A stretch of DNA of 64,000 nucleotides from JASGDN01 sp049840815 (GTDB lineage: Bacteria > Chloroflexota > Chloroflexia > Thermomicrobiales > UBA6265): NCBI GenBank assembly GCA_049840815.1, contig JASGJI010000019.1:186001-250000 (forward strand). The letters run 5' to 3'. Below, piece by piece: positions 54,393-62,742 of the stretch. Numbering within the stretch: the stretch's first letter is position 1; every line of letters starts with the position of its first letter. Position numbers and translations under genes: made by a program. The notes beneath the pieces were generated by a model. The model was given only the letters and a program-made list of their open reading frames with translations, was not told the DNA's origin and did not search any database.

Positions 54393-54827
54393 TTAGCCGA
54401 ACCTTGGCGTCTCGCCCGGCGCGAATTGCCGGAAGTCGGGGAGTTCCCGCATCCCCTTCTCGGAGCCACCGGGGTTGTAGATCGCGATCAGTTTCATCGG
54501 CTCCCAGCCCGTGTTCAGCGTCGAATGGAATACCGCCTGCGGGATGTAGATCGCATCGCCCGGACGGATCGCATAGGGCGTGTCGTCATCGACCATCTGT
54601 TCGCCCGAGCCATAGACCACGTAGAGGATCTCCTCGGCGTCCGGATGGTTGTGCCGGCTGTGTCCCTGTCCGGGCGCCAAGACGACCTCGCCCATCGTCA
54701 TCACGGCGCCGCCCGGCTGATCGGGGTTCACCAACCACTTGATGATGCCCCAGTCGAAGGCATCAGTCGGCAACGCATCGCGGTCGATCGGCTGGCTGGT
54801 CGAGAGCTTGTCCTGTGTGTCGCTCAT
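54393..54827 (-). CDS. Cupin-domain protein
   Basis: 144 residues with one cupin barrel. Motif 1 is GHSRHNHPDAEEILYVVYG (His, His, Glu metal ligands) and motif 2 is PGDAIYIPQAVFHSTLNTG (His). Metal-binding isomerase, dioxygenase or sugar-sensing roles occur in this fold. ATG 54827 has AAAGGA 7 nt upstream. Last gene of the six-gene operon. Confidence 0.8.
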   Translation of the reverse strand: MSDTQDKLSTSQPIDRDALPTDAFDWGIIKWLVNPDQPGGAVMTMGEVVLAPGQGHSRHNHPDAEEILYVVYGSGEQMVDDDTPYAIRPGDAIYIPQAVFHSTLNTGWEPMKLIAIYNPGGSEKGMRELPDFRQFAPGETPRFG

Positions 54828-54856
54828 CGTCTGTTCCTTTCCGGAAGTACGGATAT

Positions 54857-55693
54857 TCATGCCCCGGAGAAATGCGTGTTCTTGAATCGCTTCGTCGCCT
54901 CGATCAGCGCGACTTCGGACGCCAGCCGCTCGATGCTCGATGCGCCGTAGAACCCGTCGACACCCGGCACGCGGTCGAGGACGTACTGCGCGTCCTCCGG
55001 TTGCGCGATCGGACCACCGTGGCAGAGCACGATCACGTCGTTGCGGGCGGCCTTCGCCGCATCGTGAATGGCCTTCACCCGCGTCACGGCGTCGTCGAGC
55101 GACATCGTGGTGCTGGCGCCGATCAGGCCGGAGGATGTGAGGCCCATGTGGGCCACCACGATGTCGGCGCCGGCATCGGCCATCGCCTCGGCCTCCTCCA
55201 CCGTGGCGGCGTATGGCGACGTGAAGAGGTCCAGCGCCCGCGCCTCGCGGACGAGATCGACCTCCAGTGCGTAGCCCATCCCGGTCTCCTCCAGGTTCGT
55301 GCGGAAGAGGCCGTCGTAGAGGCAGACGGTCGGGAAGTTCTGGATGCCGGAGAAGCCCATGTCGCGGATCTGCCGCAGGAAAACGGGCATCAGGCGGAAG
55401 GGGTCGGTGCCGCAGACACCCGCCAGGACCGGCACGTCCTTCACAACCGGCAGGACTTCCGACGCCATGTCCACAACGATCGCGTTGGCGTCGCCGTACG
55501 GCATCATCCCGGCGAGCGAGCCACGCCCGGCCATCCGGAAGCGTCCGGAGTTGTAGATCACGATCAAGTCGACGCCGCCGGCTTCCAGGCACTTGGCGGA
55601 GAGACCGGTGCCGGCTCCCGCGCCGAGGATGGGTTGACCGCGCTCGATCTGCTCGTGCAATCGGTTCAGGATTTCGGTCCTGCTCAGGGCCAT
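54857..55693 (-). CDS. TIM-barrel protein of the PEP hydrolase family (Tm-1 C-terminal half homologue)
   Basis: 278 residues beginning ALSRTEILNRLHEQIERGQP with GAGAGTGLSAKCLEAGG, DLIVIYNSGRFRMAGRGSLA and GFYGASSIERL, all typical of the phosphoenolpyruvate hydrolase-like family. In plants and fungi this domain is fused to the UPF0261 domain (tomato Tm-1). The bacterial function is not settled; annotation as PEP hydrolase is by name only. The UPF0261 partner is the neighbouring gene, 107 bases away, with a large palindrome between them. Confidence 0.82.
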   Translation of the reverse strand: MALSRTEILNRLHEQIERGQPILGAGAGTGLSAKCLEAGGVDLIVIYNSGRFRMAGRGSLAGMMPYGDANAIVVDMASEVLPVVKDVPVLAGVCGTDPFRLMPVFLRQIRDMGFSGIQNFPTVCLYDGLFRTNLEETGMGYALEVDLVREARALDLFTSPYAATVEEAEAMADAGADIVVAHMGLTSSGLIGASTTMSLDDAVTRVKAIHDAAKAARNDVIVLCHGGPIAQPEDAQYVLDRVPGVDGFYGASSIERLASEVALIEATKRFKNTHFSGA

Positions 55694-55730
55694 GATTAGG
55701 TGTGTCCTTTCGTCGCGATGCGTTTCCAGT

Positions 55731-55792
55731 CCTGTAGATGCGGCCCTTGTGGCCGCTCCGGAACAGGCGGCCACAAGGGCCGCATCTACAGG
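55731..55792. repeat. Perfect 26-bp inverted repeat inside an operon
   Basis: Arms 55731-55756 and 55767-55792 are perfectly complementary; each arm contains its own small hairpin GCGGCC-CTTGT-GGCCGC next to a GTAGAT edge. It lies between the Tm-1-like and PEP hydrolase-like genes and could form an RNA processing or termination structure. Confidence 0.85.
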
Positions 55793-55800
55793 GTCAGGGT

Positions 55801-57033
55801 TCAGGTATGTGTTCGGGACGTCTCTGCGTACAGCCTGTGCAGTTCGTCCGCGGCCGCCGTGGCGAAGGCTGGATCGTTGATATCCTCGTCGCGCTCGATC
55901 ACGGTGATGCGGGGATCGAGCGACTCCTTGAGCGCCGAGATCAGGGCGGCGTCGGCCTCCGGATCGTGGAAGGCCGCACCCGGCACGGCGATCGCCGAGA
56001 CGCCGCCCAGCGGGATGAAGACGGTCACCGGGCCGGTTGCCTGGTTCAGCCGCGAGGCGATCTCGCGACCGATGGCGGCGTTTTCCTCCGGGGTCGTGCG
56101 CATCAGGGTGATGTTCGCGTTGTGGCGGAAGAGATTGCGGTCGCGGAAGCGTTCGGGCACGCTCTCCATCGTGCCCCAGTTCGCCATGTCCAGCGCACCG
56201 AGTGAGACGACCATCGGGAATCCCGCACGCCCGGCGCTCAGCAGGCGATCCGGCCCGGCCGGGAGGGTCGCGCCGATGTGCGCGTCCGCGAACTCGGTGG
56301 TGGTGAGGTCGAGCACGCCGGTGATGACGCCGGATGCGATCAGCGACTCCATCGTGTCGCCGCCAACACCGGTCGCGTGGAAGACCAGCACCTCGTACCC
56401 CAGGTCCTCCAGCCGTTCGCGGGCGGTGGTGACGGCTGGCGTGGTGACGCCGAACATGGTTGCGCCGATCAGCGGCTTTGCGGTCGCGGAGGGCGTGAAG
56501 GCGGCGTGCGCCCCCGCCATGCCGGCGATCGCGCCGGCGGCGTTCGCGAGAATCGGTTCCGAGAGGCGGTTGAGGCCGGCGATGTCGACGATGGACGACA
56601 TCATCGTGATATCCGTGTTGCCGACGTAGGCGCGGGTGTCGCCGGATGCCAGGGTGGAGACGATCAGCTTCGGGAAGCCGATCGGCAGTGCCTGCATCAC
56701 GGTCGCGGCGAGCGTCGATCCGCTCGATCCACCGAGGGCCAGCACGCCGTGGATGCGCCCCTCCGCGACGAGCCGCCCGACGATGGCGCGGGCGCCGTCG
56801 CCCATCGCGGCGATGGCTGCATCGCGGTCGTGCTGTTGCACAAGCGCGCCGATGGTGGTGCCTGCCGCTGCGGCGACCTCGTCCCGCGAGATGTCGGCCT
56901 CGACCAGCGGTGTGCCGAGCGTCCCCGTGTCGATCGTCAGGGCTTCCGCGCCCTGCGCGCGAATGCGCTCGCGGACGAAGGCATATTCGTGTCCCTTCGT
57001 GTCGAGCGTGCCAACCAATGCAATGGTGACCAT
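55801..57033 (-). CDS. Tm-1-like ATP-binding protein (UPF0261)
   Basis: 410 residues. The opening TIALVGTLDTKGHEYAFVRE and the GVLALGGSSGSTLAATVM, LPIGFPKLIVSTLASGDTRAY segments are characteristic. The plant homologue Tm-1 binds ATP and blocks a viral replicase, but the bacterial role is unknown. In the operon it is paired with the TIM-barrel half and sits among sugar-type enzymes, so a catabolic function is likely. Confidence 0.85.
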   Translation of the reverse strand: MVTIALVGTLDTKGHEYAFVRERIRAQGAEALTIDTGTLGTPLVEADISRDEVAAAAGTTIGALVQQHDRDAAIAAMGDGARAIVGRLVAEGRIHGVLALGGSSGSTLAATVMQALPIGFPKLIVSTLASGDTRAYVGNTDITMMSSIVDIAGLNRLSEPILANAAGAIAGMAGAHAAFTPSATAKPLIGATMFGVTTPAVTTARERLEDLGYEVLVFHATGVGGDTMESLIASGVITGVLDLTTTEFADAHIGATLPAGPDRLLSAGRAGFPMVVSLGALDMANWGTMESVPERFRDRNLFRHNANITLMRTTPEENAAIGREIASRLNQATGPVTVFIPLGGVSAIAVPGAAFHDPEADAALISALKESLDPRITVIERDEDINDPAFATAAADELHRLYAETSRTHT

Positions 57034-57061
57034 GCGCGGACCTCCCTGTCCGATGTGTCCC

Positions 57062-57388
57062 TTACGGTGCGTCCTGCGGGCGATGCAAATGACCGGGGCG
57101 CCGCTGGCCCTTCAATTCATCCTCGAACCAGAACGTCTGCAGTGGCCCATCGAGGATCTCCAGGATGTCGTGTTCATCGCCCATCTTCGTGCAGAGGATG
57201 TCGCCGGGACCGACCTCGTATTCGATACCTTCGCTCAGCATGCGAGCGCGCCCGGAGAGGATCACCCAATATTCGTCGGCATCGTGAAAGTGGCGGTCGA
57301 AGGCATCCGCATCGGTCACGGTGCCGAAGCCGAAGTTGGACCACGCCACCCAGCCCGGCTGGTCGGAGGGGGATCGCATTACCGGCAT
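57062..57388 (-). CDS. Small cupin protein
   Basis: 108 residues. Cupin motif 1 is FDRHFHDADEYWVILSG and motif 2 is GPGDILCTKMGDEHDI, with His, His, Glu and His in the metal positions. The ATG at 57388 has GGAGG 5 nt upstream; ATG 57391 and TTG 57400 are less well placed. It lies 28 bases before the Tm-1-like gene in the same operon. Confidence 0.75.
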   Translation of the reverse strand: MPVMRSPSDQPGWVAWSNFGFGTVTDADAFDRHFHDADEYWVILSGRARMLSEGIEYEVGPGDILCTKMGDEHDILEILDGPLQTFWFEDELKGQRRPGHLHRPQDAP

Positions 57389-57428
57389 CATTGCCTCCAA
57401 TCGTGTGATACGGACTTACGGAGATCCA

Positions 57429-58499
57429 TCATCGAAGCTCGTTGCTGGCAATCGCGGCGTCCAGCATCGCCTGGATATCGACGCGCTCGCCGGTATGCGT
57501 CGCCTCGACGGCAGCGAAGGTGAGCGCCATCGTCTTTACATTGTCGGCGAATGTGTTGAACGGCGCGTCGCGGCCCTCCACCCAGTCGAGGAAGGAGCCG
57601 ATCAGGGCGACATGCTCCTCCGGTCCGCCGTCGACCGGCTCGAAGGTGATGGACGCCTCACCCTGGCCGGGCACATCCCGCGTCAGGCGGATCGTGTCGT
57701 CGGCATCGAGCGTGATCGTCCCACCCTCGGTCGAGACACGGTAGTACTCCTCGTGCCAGCCGTTCTGGTGCCCCCGCTCGATGTGATTCATCGTGTACTG
57801 CACCATCGTGCCGTTCGTCATCCGGATCAGCAGCGACAGGCAGGCGGGCACGCCGAAGGTGCTCCACCGCGTGCCCCACTGGAACCCCTGCACCCATTCC
57901 GCTTCCGCGCCGGTCAGGTTGCGTACCTGGTCGAGATGGTGCTCTGCTCCCTCGTAGATGAACGCGTCCGGGATCTGGTGGCGGAACGCACCGCCTGCCG
58001 TCTCGATCGTGTAATTCACCGCGAACCGGCATTCGATCAGGTTCACCTGCCGCAACTCCGGACGCTGCATGACCGCCTTCAGCGTGCGAATGCGGTTCTG
58101 TTCGCGGTAGTTCTGCATGATCGCGAACTTGATGCCGGCTGCCTGCACAATCCGCCCGATCTCCAGCGTCTGCGGCCAGGATGCGGCGACCGGCTTCTCG
58201 CACAGGACGTGGATGCCGCGTTCGGCGGCGGCCTGGACCACCGGCGTGCGTGCCGCGGGCGGGATGACGACGAACGCAACCGCAGCATCGGTCGATGCGA
58301 TCAGGGCGAGCGGATCGGTGAAGCGCGCCTCATCCGGAACGCCGAGGAAGTCGCCCGCCTGCGCCAGCGTCTCCGGGTTCACATCTGCGATGCCGACGAT
58401 GCGCACGCGGTCCGCCTCCACCATCGCGGGCAGGAAGGCGTGGACCCAGGCGCCGCCGAAACCGCCTGCGCCGATGAGGATCGCGGATATCGATGCCAT
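57429..58499 (-). CDS. Gfo/Idh/MocA-family oxidoreductase
   Basis: 356 residues. Rossmann motif AILIGAGGFGGAWVHAFL, the classical catalytic HVLCEKPVAASW motif (Lys) and the C-terminal sheet with YEGAEHHLDQVR, whose His residues are placed as in sugar dehydrogenases. Probably NAD(H)-dependent oxidation of a sugar, acid sugar or cyclitol. ATG 58499 is 23 bases after the isomerase-like gene stop. Confidence 0.88.
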   Translation of the reverse strand: MASISAILIGAGGFGGAWVHAFLPAMVEADRVRIVGIADVNPETLAQAGDFLGVPDEARFTDPLALIASTDAAVAFVVIPPAARTPVVQAAAERGIHVLCEKPVAASWPQTLEIGRIVQAAGIKFAIMQNYREQNRIRTLKAVMQRPELRQVNLIECRFAVNYTIETAGGAFRHQIPDAFIYEGAEHHLDQVRNLTGAEAEWVQGFQWGTRWSTFGVPACLSLLIRMTNGTMVQYTMNHIERGHQNGWHEEYYRVSTEGGTITLDADDTIRLTRDVPGQGEASITFEPVDGGPEEHVALIGSFLDWVEGRDAPFNTFADNVKTMALTFAAVEATHTGERVDIQAMLDAAIASNELR

Positions 58500-58522
58500 G
58501 CGTAGCCTCCCCAGGTCGCCCG

Positions 58523-59392
58523 TCAGGCGAACGTCAGCCCTTCCGCCGCCGCAACGGCGCGGATATGGGCCGCAGCCTCCTGCACGTCCAGCGGGTCGGC
58601 GAGGTGTTCGATGATGAGCGGCATCTCGTGGTCGAGCGTGGCGGTGCGGCGCAGGAAGGTGCCATAGTCGAGCACACTGCGACCGGGCACGACCTCCAGC
58701 AAGGCGGTCTGCGAGAAGCCGGAGACCCATTCGATGTCCTTGCAGTGGGCCGCCACGAAGCGGTCGCCCAGGGCATCGAACGTCTCGTCGATCTGCTGGC
58801 CGGTGCGGTAGTAGGTGTCGGTAGTGATGAGGTTGGCGGGGTCGAAGATCATGCCGACGCGGGGATCGTCGATCTCGGCGAAGAAGCGCTGATAGGTGGG
58901 GATGTCGTAGACGAGCGTTGGCGGCCAGGCCTCCATGCAGAAGGAGACGCCCTCCGGCGTGACGTCCAGAATCTCACGCGTCGCGGCGATCAGCATGTCC
59001 CACGACGCCTGCGTGCGGGTCTCCGGATGCGGGGAGGGCTCGTTCGCGGTGCCGCTGGTGGAGGCGACGCAGCGCGCGCCGACGATCTCCGCCTGCCGCA
59101 TGCGCCTTTTGATGGAGTCGATATTCCGTCGGCGTTTGTGCTCGTCGCGGTCGATCACGCTGGTGTAGGCGGCGACCTCGAAGATCTCCAGCCCTTGCCG
59201 TGCATAGACCTCGCCGACCTGGGCGGTCTCGGCATCGGTCCAGTCGGCATCGGTACCGAGCATGACGCCGGAGAAGGCGTGTTCGGCGATCCAGGCCGCC
59301 GTGCGCTCGTAGGGGAAGGCATCGTCCGGGAGGCGGAAGGCGACGCCCAGGCGGAGCGGACGACGCGACGACGGTTCGGCGGGCGAGGACAT
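58523..59392 (-). CDS. Sugar phosphate isomerase/epimerase (AP endonuclease 2-like TIM barrel)
   Basis: 289 residues. Metal-binding residues of the family are suggested by Glu in FCMEAWPPTLVYD, Asp in GMIFDPANLI, His in VAAHCKDIEW and Glu in PLIIEHLADP. Members isomerise or epimerise ketoses, inosose or hydroxypyruvate-like compounds. First gene of the leftward six-gene operon ending at 54393. Confidence 0.85.
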   Translation of the reverse strand: MSSPAEPSSRRPLRLGVAFRLPDDAFPYERTAAWIAEHAFSGVMLGTDADWTDAETAQVGEVYARQGLEIFEVAAYTSVIDRDEHKRRRNIDSIKRRMRQAEIVGARCVASTSGTANEPSPHPETRTQASWDMLIAATREILDVTPEGVSFCMEAWPPTLVYDIPTYQRFFAEIDDPRVGMIFDPANLITTDTYYRTGQQIDETFDALGDRFVAAHCKDIEWVSGFSQTALLEVVPGRSVLDYGTFLRRTATLDHEMPLIIEHLADPLDVQEAAAHIRAVAAAEGLTFA

Positions 59393-59546
59393 TCGGGTGC
59401 ACTCCCTGGCGCGGGTGATTGGGCGGCTAGTTCGTGGGCGTCAGGGTACCAGATGCCCGGCGGTGGTGGGGTGCCGGGCATGGAAATGCCCCGTCTCCGG
59501 AAATCCAGGGACGGGGCTATGGCGCATCGTGGTGAAGGGGCGGGGA

Positions 59547-59672
59547 TTAGCCCTGCCGCGCCTTCAGTCGCGGGTTGCGCTTGTTGATGAGGTAGACGCG
59601 ACCGCGACGACGGACGAGTTGGGTGCCGGTCCCGCGCTTCTTGGCGGATCGGAGGGAGTTGAGGACCTTCAT
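59547..59672 (-). CDS. rpmJ: Ribosomal protein L36, zinc-free paralogue
   Basis: 41 residues; the sequence starts KVLNSLRSAKKR and ends INKRNPRLKARQG, matching the alternative L36 form. It has no Cys or His zinc ligands (the C+ form has CxxC...C...H), so it can replace zinc-bearing L36 on ribosomes when zinc is low. AAAGGAG precedes ATG 59672 by 7 nt. It follows L33 by 21 bases and belongs to the same transcript. Confidence 0.9.
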   Translation of the reverse strand: MKVLNSLRSAKKRGTGTQLVRRRGRVYLINKRNPRLKARQG

Positions 59673-59693
59673 GGAGGCTCCTTTCGGAGGGGA

Positions 59694-59858
59694 TTACCGC
59701 GTCTCGCGGTAGAGGACGTGTCGCTTGAGGACGGGATCGTAGCGGCGCAGTTCGAGCCGTCCCGGATCGTTCTTGCGATTCTTCTCGGTCAGGTATCGAT
59801 GCGGGCTTTCGGTGCTCTGCATCGTCACCGGAAGCCGGTCTGCCTTCTTGCGTGCCAT
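59694..59858 (-). CDS. rpmG: Ribosomal protein L33, zinc-free paralogue
   Basis: 54 residues from ATG 59858 (ARKKADRLPVTMQSTESPHR, then YLTEKNRKNDPGRLELRRYD). No CxxC pairs are present, unlike zinc-binding L33. AAGGAG sits about 9 nt upstream. An in-frame upstream ATG would translate the operator and is rejected. Transcribed leftward from the divergent promoter with the candidate Zur operator. Confidence 0.92.
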   Translation of the reverse strand: MARKKADRLPVTMQSTESPHRYLTEKNRKNDPGRLELRRYDPVLKRHVLYRETR

Positions 59859-59911
59859 GGAATGGATCTCCTTCGGGGGCCGGGAGGGCTGATTCCCGAC
59901 TGCTTGATAAA

Positions 59912-59930
59912 TGATACCTAGTATCGATAT
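59912..59930. promoter_or_regulatory. Candidate zinc-responsive (Zur-type) operator, copy 2
   Basis: TGATACCTAGTATCGATAT contains GATAC-CTA-GTATC (59913-59925), identical to the 4436-4448 site except for one base in the spacer. It lies in an AT-rich patch between the divergent L33 and L28 genes. Confidence 0.7.
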
Positions 59931-60013
59931 GATTGTCAATCCCGGAGGCGTCCTGATGATCGCACCTCCGGCGTCATTCCGCTCGTGCTTCCAGTTCCAG
60001 GAGGGTTCCCATC

Positions 60014-60256
60014 ATGGCCGGCACCTGCGCGCTCACCGGGCGCAAGACCACGTTTGGCAATAACGTCTCGTTCTCCAAGCGCCGCACGAACCGCGTCTAC
60101 CGCGCGAACGTCCAGCAGCACCGGATCTGGGTGCCGGAGCTGAACCGCTTTGTCCGCCTGCCGCTCTCCGCCGCTGGGCTGCGCACCATCGACAAGCATG
60201 GCGGGCTCGTTGCCGCGCTGAAGGCGCAGGGCAAGACGCTGGACGACGTGCTGTAG
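60014..60256 (+). CDS. rpmB: Ribosomal protein L28, zinc-free paralogue
   Basis: 80 residues beginning AGTCALTGRKTTFGNNVSFS with KRRTNRVYRANVQQHRIWVP. Only one Cys remains (of two CxxC pairs in the zinc form), so zinc cannot be held. L28 of this type substitutes on the large subunit under zinc starvation. Rightward partner of the divergent L33-L36 pair; COG0523 follows 26 bases later. Confidence 0.9.
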   Translation: MAGTCALTGRKTTFGNNVSFSKRRTNRVYRANVQQHRIWVPELNRFVRLPLSAAGLRTIDKHGGLVAALKAQGKTLDDVL

Positions 60257-60282
60257 CCCGGCGTGCTGAAAGGAACTCTCCC

Positions 60283-61827
60283 ATGACCATGACGCAGACC
60301 GAGCCGGATGTCGCGGACATCCTGGACGACGATGAGGATGTCGACACCCGCATCCCCGTGACGGTGCTCACCGGTTTCCTCGGAGCGGGCAAGACGACGC
60401 TCCTGAACCGTATCCTGCACGAGCAGCACGGCAAGCGGATCGCCGTGATCGAGAATGAGTTCGGGGTGGTGGGCGTCGATCAGGAACTGGTGATCGGCGC
60501 GGACGAAGAGATCTTCTCCATGAACAACGGCTGCATCTGCTGCACGGTGCGGGGCGATCTCATCCGCATCCTCGGGACGCTGCTGCGCCTCGACACGACG
60601 TTCGATGCCATCCTGATCGAGACGACCGGTCTCGCCGATCCCGGTCCGGTGATCCAGACCTTCTTCGTCGACCCGGATCTCGCCGAGCACATGCGGCTGG
60701 ATGCCGTCGTCACCCTCGCCGACGCGAAGCACCTGCTCCAGCACCTCGACGACAGCCCGGAGGCGAAAGAACAGATCGCCTTCGCCGACGTGATCGTGCT
60801 GAACAAGATCGACCTCGTGACGCCGGAGGAGGCCGATGCCGTGGAGGCCCGCATCCGGGCTGTCAACGCCGGGACGCGCATCATTCGCGCCCGCGATGCG
60901 GATGTCGATCTCGACGAGATCATCGGGATCGACGGGTTCAACCTCGAGCGGGCGTTGGAGATCGAGCCGGACCTGCTGGAGCCGGAGTACCCCTTCATCT
61001 GGGGCGGCGTATTCGCGTGCGATGCCGGATCGGTGCTCCAGCTCGGCGGGTCGTTGCATGGGCATGAACCCCATGACCATGCTGAACACCATCACGACGA
61101 ACACGATCATCACCACGATGATGGCGAAGCATGCTCCTGCGGCCACGACCACGCCGGCGAGCATCACCACCATCACGGCGATGGGGAGCACGTTCAGCTC
61201 TCCGTGGCGGCGGTCGCGCTGGATGCGGATGACGCGGTTGCGGCGATCCTGCGCGATGCGACGATTGCGTGGTCGGGCGATCCGGTGCAGGTCCACGCCG
61301 GGGAGACGATCCCGATGAGAACACTCGTCTCCCTGCATCTGCCGGCGGAGGGCACGGAGGATCGGTACTCACTCGCTGCCAATGCTGGGGACGCGGTCGC
61401 GATCCTGAGCGACATGGCGGCGTCGGAGGTGCCGTTCGCGATCGCCCACCCGGATGCTGATGCCGATGGTTGCTTCCACGCGCATCCACCGGTGCGGACA
61501 CAGGCGTTCCGGCATCAGCATTCGCACGACGAGGAGGTGTCGTCGGTGGGGATCGAGATCCCCGGCGCCCTCGATCTCGACCGGCTGAATGCGTGGATGG
61601 CGCGGCTGCTGATGGCCCAGGGGCCGGATATCTTCCGGATGAAGGGTGTGCTGGCGATCGACGAGGTGGAGCAGCGCTACATCTTCCAGGGCGTTCACAT
61701 GCTTTTCAGCGGCAGCTTCGGCGAGCCGTGGGGGGATGAGGCTCCGCGCAACCGGCTCGTCTTCATCGGCCGTAACCTGGACCGCGACCTGTTGGAGGGT
61801 GGATTCCGCGCCTGTCTCGCGGGATGA
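60283..61827 (+). CDS. COG0523 GTPase with His-rich loop and extra domain
   Basis: 514 residues, longer than the usual 320-420. GTPase core: P-loop GFLGAGKTTLL (about 29-39), NEFGVVGVDQEL switch, metal motif GCICCTVRGDL, ETTGLADPGPV, and NKIDLVTPEEAD. A His/Asp-rich metal-storage-like segment spans about 258-304 (AEHHHDEHDHHHDDG among it, with CSCGHDH). Next comes about 115 residues (305-418) I cannot assign, with further His (PVRTQAFRHQHSH), then a normal CobW C-terminal domain (about 420-514). Probably delivers zinc, or holds it, for a client protein; expressed with zinc-free L28. Confidence 0.88.
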   Translation: MTMTQTEPDVADILDDDEDVDTRIPVTVLTGFLGAGKTTLLNRILHEQHGKRIAVIENEFGVVGVDQELVIGADEEIFSMNNGCICCTVRGDLIRILGTLLRLDTTFDAILIETTGLADPGPVIQTFFVDPDLAEHMRLDAVVTLADAKHLLQHLDDSPEAKEQIAFADVIVLNKIDLVTPEEADAVEARIRAVNAGTRIIRARDADVDLDEIIGIDGFNLERALEIEPDLLEPEYPFIWGGVFACDAGSVLQLGGSLHGHEPHDHAEHHHDEHDHHHDDGEACSCGHDHAGEHHHHHGDGEHVQLSVAAVALDADDAVAAILRDATIAWSGDPVQVHAGETIPMRTLVSLHLPAEGTEDRYSLAANAGDAVAILSDMAASEVPFAIAHPDADADGCFHAHPPVRTQAFRHQHSHDEEVSSVGIEIPGALDLDRLNAWMARLLMAQGPDIFRMKGVLAIDEVEQRYIFQGVHMLFSGSFGEPWGDEAPRNRLVFIGRNLDRDLLEGGFRACLAG

Positions 61828-62056
61828 ATCCCCGGCGGGGTCGTTGGGGATTCCTCATCGTTCATGGCTTCCGGGGGCGAGGCGGCCTTGTGCAGAAGCG
61901 GTGCTGGTTGGGCGGTTTGGCTCGGCGGATCGTCCGAAGGATGTGGGCGGCGGCTTGGATGCTCCGCCCATTCCCTTTCGGGTGACGGGGTGCCTAGACT
62001 GGAAGGCAGGCAATGGCCATTGCTGACGTCCCTCCGTCAGATGCCAGGAGAACGCC

Positions 62057-62293
62057 ATGCATTCCCCCAATCCGACGCCTTCCATCGCCACCCGTTCGAC
62101 TCCGTCGCCGCGTTCCGGATTTCGCGGGAGGCGTAATGCCATCACCGCCGCCGTGGTTGCGGCCATCGCCGGAGTGATGTTGTTCGGCGCGAGCGCCAGC
62201 ATGCAGGCGACACCGGAGGCTTCTCCCTCCGCATCGCCTGCCGCCTCCCCGGTTGCCAGCCCCGCGAGTCCGATCGCGTCTCCCGCCGGCTGA
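62057..62293 (+). CDS. Small exported or membrane-anchored protein with Ala-Ser-Pro tail
   Basis: 78 residues: one hydrophobic segment (AITAAVVAAIAGVMLFGASA) and then only ASPSASPAASPVASPASP-type repeats. AGGAG lies 5-6 nt before ATG 62057. It consists of a signal/anchor and the linker found behind the leaders of many exported proteins here, with no domain after it. Confidence 0.55.
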   Translation: MHSPNPTPSIATRSTPSPRSGFRGRRNAITAAVVAAIAGVMLFGASASMQATPEASPSASPAASPVASPASPIASPAG

Positions 62294-62400
62294 TCCCCGC
62301 ACTCAGCATCATGTGAAAACGATGAGGAAGACTGCGAGCCTCGTGGCGGGATACTGTCGCTCCGCCGCGAGGCTCGAATGGAGGAATGCTGGCGAGGGAA

Positions 62401-62742
62401 TCAGGTCCGGTCGTTTGCTGATGCTGCCGGAGGGGGTGAAGCGATGTGCCGACCACCGGGGCAGCACGGGCAGCCGTCGCCGACCAACCGCCAGGCCGGA
62501 TGCGGCTTGGTGGGGTCGAGCGGTTGTCCGTCGGCGTCCATGTCGATGGCCTTCGTGCTGGCGCTGCGCTCGCCGGGGTCAGGGGCGCTGAAGCTGGATC
62601 GCACGAGCGTGGGCATGCGAAGCAGGCGCGGCGCGGGGTGTCCGCAGGAGGGGCAAGTGCCGGGATCGGTGGCTGTGGCGAAGGTTCTGGTTTCTTCGAA
62701 GATAGCCCCGCAGGTCTTGCACTGGAAGTCATATCTGGGCAT
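62401..62742 (-). CDS. FmdB-family zinc-ribbon protein
   Basis: 113 residues from ATG 62742. The start PRYDFQCKTCGAIFEETRTF with CPSCG is the FmdB/CxxC regulatory-protein zinc ribbon. A second Cys/His cluster (CPCCPGGRH) near the C-terminus is added. Role unknown; FmdB proteins are often small accessory or regulatory proteins. The upstream in-frame extension is rejected because the family begins here. Confidence 0.8.
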   Translation of the reverse strand: MPRYDFQCKTCGAIFEETRTFATATDPGTCPSCGHPAPRLLRMPTLVRSSFSAPDPGERSASTKAIDMDADGQPLDPTKPHPAWRLVGDGCPCCPGGRHIASPPPAASANDRT

